A DNA stretch of 64,000 nucleotides, from the NCBI GenBank assembly GCA_026705925.1, contig JAPOZT010000037.1, forward strand, positions 62,001 through 126,000, given 5' to 3'. The notes under the pieces were generated by a model. The model did not search any database and had not been told where the DNA came from. It saw nothing but the letters and a program-made list of their open reading frames with translations. Position numbers and translations under genes: made by a program. Source of the DNA: Gemmatimonadota bacterium. GTDB lineage: Bacteria; JAAXHH01. Shown here piece after piece: positions 9,239 through 16,779 of the stretch. The stretch's first letter is position 1; each line of letters begins with the position of its first letter.

Positions 9239-11392
9239 TTATCTTGCTCGCCCGGACCGCCCGGACCGCGATCCCGATAGCCAGTATTCTGCCAATATGA
9301 GCGCCATCGCGAATACAATCAAAGACTTCCAGATCTCATACCTACCCGCGGCGCCGAAAGTCCCTCCGCGGGGGACGTCCGGTGCGTCCGCCGGGTCCAT
9401 GAGCACGACATTCGTCCCGGTTCCGAACATCCCGGCCGCCTCTGCCGGCGTAAACCGGACCAGGTCCGATTCCCGCGTGTCCGGATTTACCGCGAAGACC
9501 TGCACGACGGCGTCACCGTCCCATAAAGTATATACACCGGGTTGTCTCGTGTCCGGTACTTCCACCGTAATCCCGTGGCGTCCGGCCCGGGCATTGACCG
9601 TCTCGGTACGTCCCGAGGGATACTCGAGGAAAAGATCGGGGGCTGCCCGTAAATCGGTCATGGGCCGTACGATGGGTTTTCCCGCCAGGTGACCTCCTTC
9701 GGCGACTGTCACCGACGGATGCAGGTACCGTACGCTTCGATGCATGAAGGGTACGAACGCGCTGCGCAACGCCAGGTCGCTCCAGCCGGTGTTCAGGTCG
9801 GAAGCGACCAGCAGCGCGCGACCGCTGCCGGACCGTCCTTCGAGGACCGCCGGCGTTCCGTCCATGAACCGCGCGATGACCCGTGCCTCGAGGCCCGCGT
9901 CGACGGTGTAGGACGCGTAGAACCTGGCTTCGCCGGTCGTCAGGGACTCGGCATGACGGCCGTCGAACCGGAACACGGGATGCTCGAAGTCGACCTGGTC
10001 CATCCGGTGAAAGGAGGTCTTGCTGCCGGGTGTTCCCCTTCGTGCCGTGATCGAGCAGCCGAAAACGCCGGTGAAGAAATCGTTCCCGTAAGCGGCCGGA
10101 TCCAGCCCTTCGCCGAGAAAGATCAGCACGCCGCCCCCGGAGGAAACGTAACGCTCCAGGCTGGAGAGCCGTGCCGGCGTCAGTTCCACGCCGCCGTCCA
10201 CGATCAGCACGCCTCTATCGTACAGATCGCTGTTCAACACGTCGGCGGATGCAGTCCGCACGTCCACGGGCGTGACCAGTCCGCCCGACGGCCTCAATAC
10301 CTGTTCGATGAAGTACGTGGATTCGCTCTGTCCGACGGCGGTAACGCCGAAAGCATCCGGAACCTCGAGGGTGAAATACCGCCGGTTGTCGGCCGCGACA
10401 TCATCCTCGTCCAGTTCTACGTAACCGGTATACCTGCCCGGTGTGTCGATGACGACATTGAACTGCACGGAACCCGCCGCACCCGTTTCGGCCGTCACCT
10501 GGCGGCTGTCCCGGTTCATGCCGTTCATGACGAGTCGGATTTCCCTGATCCGCCTGGTCTGATTTGTGCTCGCTGCAACGCCATTTCGAAATGTGAAAGT
10601 CGCGACAAACCGCTCCGGCTGATTGCGGATCAACAGGCCCTCGCTGACGATGACATCGTCGATGCTGGCGTTGTCCACGCTACCCGCCTCGAAGGGGTAG
10701 AGATAGATCGGCACAGGCGATTCCGAAGGCTCCGCCGATTCGGATACGGATACCGATTCGGCCAGGTTTTCCCAGTCGCTTCGCTGTAGATCCGACAGCA
10801 GAAAGATGCTCTTGTTCGCCGATACGATGCCGGACAACTTCCGTCGTGCGAGACGCACGGCGCCGGCGATGTCCCCCGAGTTTTCGGATACCTCCGCTTC
10901 CGACAGGCGCGCTGCGAGCGCCGCGGTTCGGTCCGTGGGTACGGGCGGTAAGGCCTCGGGCGGCGCGGCCGTCAGGATGATCAGGCCTTCGTCGCCCTGC
11001 TGCATTGCGTCTACGATGCGTTCGGCCTCGGTCCTGGCGGCATTGAACGGCGTATCCCCGTAGCGGCCGGCGCCCATGCTGTACGAATTGTCCAGTATGA
11101 TGGCGAAGACGGACCGCTGTTCGACGCTGCTGCCCAGCAAGGCGCCCGCCAGGCCTTCGATGACCGGTCTCGCGAAAGCCAGCACCAGGAGCAGGACGAT
11201 GAGCGTCCGCAGCAGCAGCAGCAGGAGTTCCCGGAGCCTCAGGGCCCGGGACCGCTGCATATGGTGATCCCTGATGAAAATGACGGAACTGAAATCGACG
11301 GTGGAGACTCGCTGGCGGTGAAACAGGTGCAGGATGATCGGTACGGCGACCGCAACGAGCCCAAACAGCATCAACGCGTTCAGAAAGGTCAT
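9239..11392 (-). CDS. BatA-like membrane protein with von Willebrand factor A domain
   Basis: The 717-aa protein opens with the aerotolerance-regulator N-terminal domain: a membrane helix (LNALMLFGLVAVAVPIILHLF), HRQRVSTVDFSSV, and a second helix rich in Leu. A vWA domain follows with an intact MIDAS start DNSYSMG near residue 98. A long beta-rich periplasmic region and a last membrane helix (LIVFAMALILAEYWL) complete it. Similar proteins in Bacteroidota and Gemmatimonadota act with MoxR ATPases in envelope stress or chaperone roles, but no moxR gene is visible here. The last residues (SGRSGRSGRAR) come from GC-rich DNA repeats. Confidence 0.85.
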   Translation of the reverse strand: MTFLNALMLFGLVAVAVPIILHLFHRQRVSTVDFSSVIFIRDHHMQRSRALRLRELLLLLLRTLIVLLLVLAFARPVIEGLAGALLGSSVEQRSVFAIILDNSYSMGAGRYGDTPFNAARTEAERIVDAMQQGDEGLIILTAAPPEALPPVPTDRTAALAARLSEAEVSENSGDIAGAVRLARRKLSGIVSANKSIFLLSDLQRSDWENLAESVSVSESAEPSESPVPIYLYPFEAGSVDNASIDDVIVSEGLLIRNQPERFVATFTFRNGVAASTNQTRRIREIRLVMNGMNRDSRQVTAETGAAGSVQFNVVIDTPGRYTGYVELDEDDVAADNRRYFTLEVPDAFGVTAVGQSESTYFIEQVLRPSGGLVTPVDVRTASADVLNSDLYDRGVLIVDGGVELTPARLSSLERYVSSGGGVLIFLGEGLDPAAYGNDFFTGVFGCSITARRGTPGSKTSFHRMDQVDFEHPVFRFDGRHAESLTTGEARFYASYTVDAGLEARVIARFMDGTPAVLEGRSGSGRALLVASDLNTGWSDLALRSAFVPFMHRSVRYLHPSVTVAEGGHLAGKPIVRPMTDLRAAPDLFLEYPSGRTETVNARAGRHGITVEVPDTRQPGVYTLWDGDAVVQVFAVNPDTRESDLVRFTPAEAAGMFGTGTNVVLMDPADAPDVPRGGTFGAAGRYEIWKSLIVFAMALILAEYWLSGSRSGRSGRAR

Positions 11393-11505
11393 TCTGCTTC
11401 CTCCACGGCGGTCCGGTAATATACCTTCGGCGCCGGCGCCCGTAAAGCGATATCAGTGGGCGATCGGTGTCCTCCCGCCGGGGAAACGCCGACGCAGTAT
11501 GGCGG

Positions 11506-11607
11506 TGCCGAGGGGCGATTAGCCCTGGCATTGCGGCCCCTTGGGCGGGCAGGCATTCCGGGGTGCCGAACGGGGTACCGAGGGGCGATTTTCCTTGACA
11601 TGGCGGC
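11506..11607. repeat. Imperfect 70-bp-spaced direct repeat upstream of carA
   Basis: The string CCGAGGGGCGATT followed by a C/T-rich stretch and CATTGCGGCC or CATGGCGGCC occurs twice, near 11507 and near 11577. The second copy runs into the candidate carA promoter. I see no gene in the 281-bp gap 11393-11673; the repeat and the promoter are its content. Confidence 0.45.
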
Positions 11608-11623
11608 CGGTTACGGGTATCGT
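11595..11623 (+). promoter_or_regulatory. Candidate sigma70-type promoter for carA
   Basis: A perfect TTGACA (11595-11600) is followed after 17 bp by TATCGT (11618-11623). carA starts 51 nt after the -10, with AAGGAG just before its ATG. I see no PyrR site or attenuator. Confidence 0.55.
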
Positions 11624-11673
11624 AATCTCCAATATCCGGTCCAACCCGCTGGTAACCCCCAGAAGGAGCGTTT

Positions 11674-12810
11674 ATGGAGGCATGGCTGGCCCTGGAAGAC
11701 GGCACAGTCTATGAAGGCGAATCCTTTGGCGCTACCGGGAAAAAGGTGGGAGAAGTCGTTTTCAACACCAGCATGATCGGATACCAGGAGGTATTGACCG
11801 ACCCGTCGTACAAAGGTCAGATCGTCACCATGACCTACCCGTTGATCGGGAATTACGGCGTGAATCCCGGCGACCTGGAATCGCTCCACCCCCACGTGGA
11901 AGGGTTCGTGGTTCGGGAATACCAGCGGAATCCGAGCAATTGGCGCTCGACCGGCAATCTCGACCGCTTCCTGGACGACCATGGCGTCGTAGGCATTTCC
12001 GGAATCGATACCCGGGCATTGACCCGCAGGCTCCGCGTCGACGGGGTCATGCGCGGCGTGATAAGTTCCGGAGCGGCGGATCCTGACACCCTCGTAGAAC
12101 AGGCCAGGGCCGTGCCCCGAATGATGGGCCAGGACCTGGTCCGCGAAGTGACCACGGACCGACCGTACCGGTGGGAGGGAGAACGCCGTATCTACGTGGA
12201 CCCTCCCGACGACGATCCGGAGGGGATCTGGAACAGCTTTGACGAACCCGGAGCTTTTCGGGTCGTCGTCATGGATTACGGCGTAAAGCACAATATCCTG
12301 AGGAACCTGGCACGCCGGGGTTGCCAGGTACTCGTTCTGCCGGCGGACTACACGGCCGAGCAGGTGCTGCGGCTGAACCCCGACGGCATCATGTTATCTA
12401 ACGGGCCCGGCGATCCGGGCGCCGTTCAATACGCCATTGAAGAGTTGAAAGTCCTGATCGAGCGGAAACCCATATTCGGCATTTGCATCGGTCACCAGTT
12501 ACTGGGCATGGCGCTGGGTGGAGAACGGTTCAAGCTCAAATTCGGCCATCGGGGCGCCAATCAGCCCGTGCGGCAGAGCGAATCGGGCCGGGTCGAAATC
12601 ACCGCACAGAACCACGGCTTCGCCATCGACGCCGACACCCTCGACGAATCCGAGGTGGAACTGACCCATATCAATCTGAATGACCGGACGCTGGAAGGAC
12701 TCAGGCACCGGCGGTATCCTGTATTCTCGGTACAGTATCACCCGGAAGCGTCCCCGGGACCGCACGACGCCGATTACCTGTTCGACCGATTCATCGCATC
12801 CATGCAGTAG
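11674..12810 (+). CDS. carA: Carbamoyl-phosphate synthase small subunit (glutaminase)
   Basis: The 378-aa product hydrolyses glutamine and channels ammonia to CarB for pyrimidine and arginine synthesis. The N-terminal small-subunit domain begins EAWLALEDGTVYEGESFG. The class I glutamine amidotransferase domain shows SNGPGDPG, the nucleophile Cys in FGICIGHQLL (about residue 271) and HPEASPGPHD with the catalytic His and a downstream acid. Length is standard. carB is not adjacent, so the two subunits are encoded apart here, at least within this window. An AAGGAG ribosome-binding site precedes the ATG. Confidence 0.97.
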   Translation: MEAWLALEDGTVYEGESFGATGKKVGEVVFNTSMIGYQEVLTDPSYKGQIVTMTYPLIGNYGVNPGDLESLHPHVEGFVVREYQRNPSNWRSTGNLDRFLDDHGVVGISGIDTRALTRRLRVDGVMRGVISSGAADPDTLVEQARAVPRMMGQDLVREVTTDRPYRWEGERRIYVDPPDDDPEGIWNSFDEPGAFRVVVMDYGVKHNILRNLARRGCQVLVLPADYTAEQVLRLNPDGIMLSNGPGDPGAVQYAIEELKVLIERKPIFGICIGHQLLGMALGGERFKLKFGHRGANQPVRQSESGRVEITAQNHGFAIDADTLDESEVELTHINLNDRTLEGLRHRRYPVFSVQYHPEASPGPHDADYLFDRFIASMQ

Positions 12811-12855
12811 ACCCGCCGACGGTGCTTTTCCGGACGGTTTCTACAGGAGCAAGCA

Positions 12856-14646
12856 ATGCGTAAAAGTATCAAGCACATCCTCTTTCTCGAACCGAAATCC
12901 TCCCACCTACACGTGTATTCGGATGCCTATATACCGCGCATCGGCTGCCTCGTGCTCGCGACGATCATGCGGGATCTGGGCTACGGCGTCCGGGTGATGC
13001 TGGAAGAGGTGGAGGACATCGACACGAACGAGTTCGGGGAAGCCGATCTGATCTGCATTTCCTCCCTGACGTCCACGGCCCCCGGGTCTTACCAGTACGC
13101 CGATTTCATCCGGAACGTATATCCCGAAAAGACGATCGTGATGGGCGGGACGCATCCGACGTTCGTGCCCGACGAAGCCTTGGAGCACTGCGACTTCGTC
13201 GTGCGCGGCGAGGGGGAGGATGCCCTGGTCGAGCTGGTCCGGTGTCTGGAGTCCGGCGCCGACTACCGCGGCATCGCCAACCTGTCCTGGATCGAGGAAG
13301 GACGGCCGGTCCACAACCCGGAGCGGCCGAAGGCGGAGGATCTCGACGTGCTGCCCATACCGGACTTCAGCCTGGTGCCGTCCGGCAGGCTGGACATCAT
13401 GTCGATACAGACGCAGCGGGGCTGTCCATGGGACTGCAGTTTCTGCACGGTGACCAAGCTGAACGGTCATAAATTGCGCGGCCACTCCGTCGAGCGTGTG
13501 CTCGATATGCTGGAAGCCTACACGAAGATGCCGAATTTCAGCTATCTCTTCTTCGCCGACGACATCTTCAACGTGCCGGTGGACCGCACCATGGCCATCA
13601 TGCAGGGGATGATCGACCGGAAACTGATCATTCCGTGGGCGGCCCAGATGCGCCACGAGATCTCGAAGCAGCCGGAGTTGATGAAGAAGATGCGCGAAGC
13701 GGGATGCGACCGCGTGATGGTCGGTTTCGAGTCCATTGACGAGACCGCCCTGGAGCTGTACGGCAAGAAAGAGACCGCGCACGACGTGGAAGTCGCGATC
13801 GACGCGATCCACGACCACGGCATCGATCTCCACGCCATGTTCATCGCCGGCGCCGACTCGGATCATCCGGAGACCATCAAGACCCAGTTCGAGTTCGCCA
13901 AGAAGAAGGACCTGGCGACTTCGCAGTGCATGATCCTGACCTACCTGCCCGGTTCCGAAGACACGATCCGCTACGATCTGCAGGGCGGGGAGTACCTGAG
14001 CCGCGACTGGAGCCATTACGACGGCCACCACGCCAACCACCCCGTACCGAACATGACCCGCTACGAGCTGGTCAACACGGTGATGGAAGGCATGAAGGGC
14101 ATGTACGCGCCGCACCGTATCGCATATAAGCTCGCCAGCGCCGCGTTCAACGCACTCAGGTTCAACAAGCGGGAAGCCGCGCGGCAGCTGCGCAACGGCC
14201 TGTTGCGCCTGAACGGCTACTCCATCCTCCAGCGGTGGTTCAAGGAGCACACCGAGTACCTGGCCGATCTCCGCGCCGAGAACGTGTCCCTGTCGCCGGA
14301 CCGCTACAAGCGCGTGGTGCTAGCCGTGTCCAACGTGGACGTGAGCCGGGTGCTCCGCACGTTCCTGGCCGAGATGAATATCCGCGTGGAAGAGTTCAGC
14401 GAAGAGAAGATCTCCGCGCTCAAGGACTCCGACCTGGTCGTCATGGCCGGCGAGATGGTGGACGACGTGAGAGCCCGGGTCCAGAACCTGCACATCTTCC
14501 CCGTGCACGACAAGAACACGCGCATGGACCGGACCCTGACCCAACTCGGCATTCTCTTCACCGAGAACGTGGACAAGGTGCGCGAGGCCATCGCCGCGGT
14601 GCACTTCCAGCCCGCCCAGGGCAAGGTGGCGACCGGCGACGCCTGA
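12856..14646 (+). CDS. B12-binding-domain radical SAM protein
   Basis: The 596-aa product has an N-terminal cobalamin-binding Rossmann-like domain (LICISSLTSTAPGSYQ, VMGGTHPTFVPDEAL), a radical SAM core with C-x3-C-x2-C in GCPWDCSFC near residues 190-197, and a C-terminal domain of about 150 residues seen in the BchE/HpnP-like group. Such enzymes methylate or cyclise unactivated carbons, for example in hopanoid, bacteriochlorophyll or antibiotic synthesis; the target here is unknown. It lies 45 bp after carA with AGGAG before its ATG, and a strong terminator follows. Confidence 0.88.
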   Translation: MRKSIKHILFLEPKSSHLHVYSDAYIPRIGCLVLATIMRDLGYGVRVMLEEVEDIDTNEFGEADLICISSLTSTAPGSYQYADFIRNVYPEKTIVMGGTHPTFVPDEALEHCDFVVRGEGEDALVELVRCLESGADYRGIANLSWIEEGRPVHNPERPKAEDLDVLPIPDFSLVPSGRLDIMSIQTQRGCPWDCSFCTVTKLNGHKLRGHSVERVLDMLEAYTKMPNFSYLFFADDIFNVPVDRTMAIMQGMIDRKLIIPWAAQMRHEISKQPELMKKMREAGCDRVMVGFESIDETALELYGKKETAHDVEVAIDAIHDHGIDLHAMFIAGADSDHPETIKTQFEFAKKKDLATSQCMILTYLPGSEDTIRYDLQGGEYLSRDWSHYDGHHANHPVPNMTRYELVNTVMEGMKGMYAPHRIAYKLASAAFNALRFNKREAARQLRNGLLRLNGYSILQRWFKEHTEYLADLRAENVSLSPDRYKRVVLAVSNVDVSRVLRTFLAEMNIRVEEFSEEKISALKDSDLVVMAGEMVDDVRARVQNLHIFPVHDKNTRMDRTLTQLGILFTENVDKVREAIAAVHFQPAQGKVATGDA

Positions 14647-14731
14647 TCGGCGGCCGGCGAGGCTGACCGGCGACCGGCGGCGTCTGACCGATCAGACGTA
14701 AAGCACTGATAAAGCTGTTGCTATTAAAAAA

Positions 14732-14768
14732 GGCATCCAGGACGTTTGGTCCCGGATGCCTTTTTGTT
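14732..14768 (+). terminator. Rho-independent terminator
   Basis: GGCATCC (14732-14738) pairs with GGATGCC (14754-14760), and after one mismatch GGAC pairs with GTCC around a 5-nt loop. A run of T with one G follows (14761-14768), and a run of A precedes the stem, so it could work in both directions. It closes the carA/radical SAM transcript and marks the left edge of the AT-rich island. Confidence 0.9.
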
Positions 14769-14815
14769 TGTTGGTGGATTGGCTTTTAGCGGAATGGCTC
14801 GCCGAAAGAAACGGC

Positions 14816-14937
14816 CTAACTGCTGAACTGCCAGCGTCTAACGTCGTCGTAACGGTCGAAATCCCTGTCGAATGTCGCTACGTGGTCGCCTCGAAGGAAA
14901 CGCACGAGGCATTGGTATCTTACAGGAATTCCGTCAT
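14816..14937 (-). pseudogene. Decayed VapC-type PIN toxin
   Basis: An ATG at 14937 overlaps the antitoxin stop (ATGA), the usual vapBC junction. It reads MTEFL, then a stop codon, then DTNA in the same frame; DTN is the first acidic motif of PIN nucleases. After a short stretch the frame shifts, and the other frame reads GDHVATFDRDFDRYDDVRRW, a typical PIN-domain C-terminus, ending at 14816. About two thirds of a normal toxin (near 130 aa) is missing. I infer a nonsense mutation plus an internal deletion. It cannot make an active toxin. Confidence 0.7.
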
Positions 14938-15215
14938 TTATATCTTGCCACTCTGGCTGCTCGTGCAGCGCTTCGTTCCTCAGTTTTGGACGTGGATGGT
15001 TTGCCATCTGCAAGAAAGCCATACAGATTCTTAAGCGATTCAGACTCGGCTCTCACCACGACCCCGCCTGGAATCAATTCATAGATAAGCCGTTGCCGTG
15101 GCTTGAGTCGAAGTGCTTTTCGGACTTTGACCGGGATGGTGGTCTGCCATTTTTCGTTTAATGTCGATTTGATCATCGGATGCATCTCAAATTCACTGTT
15201 GTGGTTTTGATCCAT
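14934..15215 (-). CDS. AbrB/MazE/SpoVT-type antitoxin (VapB-like)
   Basis: The product (93 aa from 15215, or 80 aa from a likely internal start at 15176) contains KSTLNEKWQTTIPVKVRKAL, the swapped-hairpin AbrB DNA-binding motif. The C-terminal tail would wrap a toxin. Its stop overlaps the start of a decayed PIN toxin, so it is the surviving half of a vapBC module. It would autoregulate its own promoter. Confidence 0.8.
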   Translation of the reverse strand: MDQNHNSEFEMHPMIKSTLNEKWQTTIPVKVRKALRLKPRQRLIYELIPGGVVVRAESESLKNLYGFLADGKPSTSKTEERSAARAARVARYK

Positions 15216-15287
15216 CCCACAGAAGAGTCAACTTTACCGATTTAATGCCGTAACAGGTTGGATCCCGGCAACAAGCCGTGCTTTGTC

Positions 15288-15527
15288 CTAGACGAGTTTT
15301 CTAAAGTCGCATTCCACCTGGATCCCATACCAGAACTGATTTGACTGATTGAAAAAGGCCCCAAAGCGAATCGACATGGATGGCGTAATCGACCGGCGAC
15401 CATGCACAATCTCGTTGATCGCAAGCGGTGCAATCCCGATGGCTCGTGCCATGGCGTTTTGCGAAATGCCCATAGGCTTGAGATACTCCTCAAGCAGAAT
15501 CTCACCGGGTGTGATGAGTTCGTTCAT
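15288..15527 (-). CDS. higA: HigA-family addiction antitoxin (XRE HTH), solitary
   Basis: The 79-aa product begins [21 protein letters not shown] and continues [27 protein letters not shown], the HigA helix-turn-helix with its usual PGE-x-L-x-E-E-L start. It ends [15 protein letters not shown], slightly shorter than typical HigA proteins. I chose 15527 because AAGGA precedes it; a longer frame to 15590 exists. In higBA operons the toxin normally lies just upstream, but 15528-15769 contains no such frame, so the antitoxin is solitary. It may act as a plain repressor. Confidence 0.82.
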   Translation of the reverse strand: MNELITPGEILLEEYLKPMGISQNAMARAIGIAPLAINEIVHGRRSITPSMSIRFGAFFNQSNQFWYGIQVECDFRKLV

Positions 15528-15560
15528 AGTTGTGTCCTTTGATTTTCCTCGGATTCTTGT

Positions 15561-15575
15561 ATTAGTGTGACTAAT
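15561..15575. promoter_or_regulatory. Palindromic operator candidate upstream of higA
   Basis: ATTAGT-GTG-ACTAAT is a perfect 6-3-6 inverted repeat 34 bp upstream of the higA start. HigA and other XRE antitoxins bind palindromes of this kind over their own promoters. The rest of the 15528-15769 gap shows nothing else I can name. Confidence 0.5.
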
Positions 15576-15769
15576 CATGGCTTGGTACATTCGATAGGTT
15601 TATTTCCACGACGTAGGTAACCGTACATACGCCGCGAATGACAAAGGACATAAGTCATCAGTTACTGGACTCTTCGATAGGCAAATCCCATAGGTAACAA
15701 AACCATCGACTTCAAAAGTCCAAATTACGCACAATCTTGACTATATACTTATACAAATGTTTATGGTTT

Positions 15770-16468
15770 TTATTGAAGTGCCACATATGCGCAAATTTGG
15801 TTTACAGGGCAACGTGAACATTTTGGCGTATTTGGATGGCAAACAGCAGCAGCTAAGTCGATTATAGCCCAGTTACAAGCTATGGGATCTTCCGCGGATA
15901 CAACAGTCCGTGCGAGTTCCTGGAGATACGGATCATAGCGAATATCCGCTAAGTTGCGCTTACCAAATACCCTTTCAAGAACGCGTGCCATGTTTACATC
16001 AATCAACGCCTCACGCTTACCGTGGCACAATAGGAGAATACTGCTTGCCAAGTACTGACTTATTCCTGGTAGGCGTTCTAACTCATCTCTTGTAGTCGGT
16101 AACTGACCTTGTGTTTTCGCCATTTCGGACGCCAACGCCATCATCGATCGAGCCCTTCTCCGCCACAATCCAATGGGTAAAAGTAGAGCACGCAGATCTT
16201 CCTCGGTAGCTCTAGCAAGTTTGTTCCATGAAGGGAATCTTTCAATGAAACCTTTATAGAACTTTGCGATAGTATTCGCCTGAGTACGTTGAAGCAACAA
16301 CTCCGCTATAATCCGTTCATAACAAGACTTGGCTTGACGCCACCGAAACTGTCTGCCATTCTGGCGATACCAGATTAGAATCCGCTGTCTGAAATCACGG
16401 ATTGCATGTTCATCAAACTGAAACTGTGTCTGAGAAGAGATCGATCGTCTTTTGACTACCTTCGTCAT
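15770..16468 (-). CDS. HhH-GPD [4Fe-4S] DNA glycosylase, probably T:G mismatch-specific (MIG-like)
   Basis: The 232-aa product is an endonuclease III/MutY-fold glycosylase. It shows AELLLQRTQ (residues 55-63, Glu56), a helix-hairpin-helix at LPGISQYLA (133-141), catalytic Asp157 in LIDVNMARVL, and a C-x6-C-x2-C-x5-C iron-sulfur motif at 210-226. The residue at the catalytic Lys position of endonuclease III is Tyr139, 18 before the Asp. The archaeal MIG thymine-DNA glycosylase also has Tyr there, whereas MutY has Ser. There is no C-terminal NUDIX-like domain of MutY. Near a cytosine-C5 methyltransferase operon it probably repairs T:G mismatches from 5-methylcytosine deamination. GGGAGGA precedes the ATG. 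Confidence 0.85.
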   Translation of the reverse strand: MTKVVKRRSISSQTQFQFDEHAIRDFRQRILIWYRQNGRQFRWRQAKSCYERIIAELLLQRTQANTIAKFYKGFIERFPSWNKLARATEEDLRALLLPIGLWRRRARSMMALASEMAKTQGQLPTTRDELERLPGISQYLASSILLLCHGKREALIDVNMARVLERVFGKRNLADIRYDPYLQELARTVVSAEDPIACNWAIIDLAAAVCHPNTPKCSRCPVNQICAYVALQ

Positions 16469-16779
16469 CTACCAGTCCTCCCGAGTCCAAAACAAGAACT
16501 ATCGTGCTATAAGAGGTTCATTCTCATCAACGTCGAACAAGAAGTAGTGGTGCGATGCTTCTTTAGGGGACTTTATATAGGGTGATTAAATCTAACTAGA
16601 GATAAGTTTGATTGCCTTCCACTGAGTTTCTAACTGTGAGACCCCGTGGGTAAGTCCTTACAAGGTAGCTTCATAACAAGGCATCAAGTTGATTGGCCGA
16701 AGCATAAAGGAAATCACACTGCTGCAACCCTATGCAAATGGTGGAACATTAAACGTAAGCTATCGATAACACATCACCG
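16469..16779. other. Intergenic region within the defence island (311 bp)
   Basis: AT-rich gap between the glycosylase start and the stop of the 1728-aa gene, both on the minus strand. It contains the glycosylase ribosome-binding site (GGGAGGA, close to 16468) and presumably a promoter, though no box pair convinced me. A short minus-strand open stretch at 16499-16585 (28 codons, no start) could be the remnant of a lost gene, but I cannot identify it. Confidence 0.35.

Noticed and set aside
15770..16468. Calling the glycosylase mutY or nth
   Set aside because: It has Tyr at the catalytic position rather than Ser (MutY) or Lys (Nth), lacks the C-terminal MutY domain, and lies by a 5mC methyltransferase, so a T:G-specific role fits better.
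16499..16585. 28-codon open stretch between glycosylase and giant gene
   Set aside because: It lacks a start codon and any family match; it may be a gene relic but cannot be supported.
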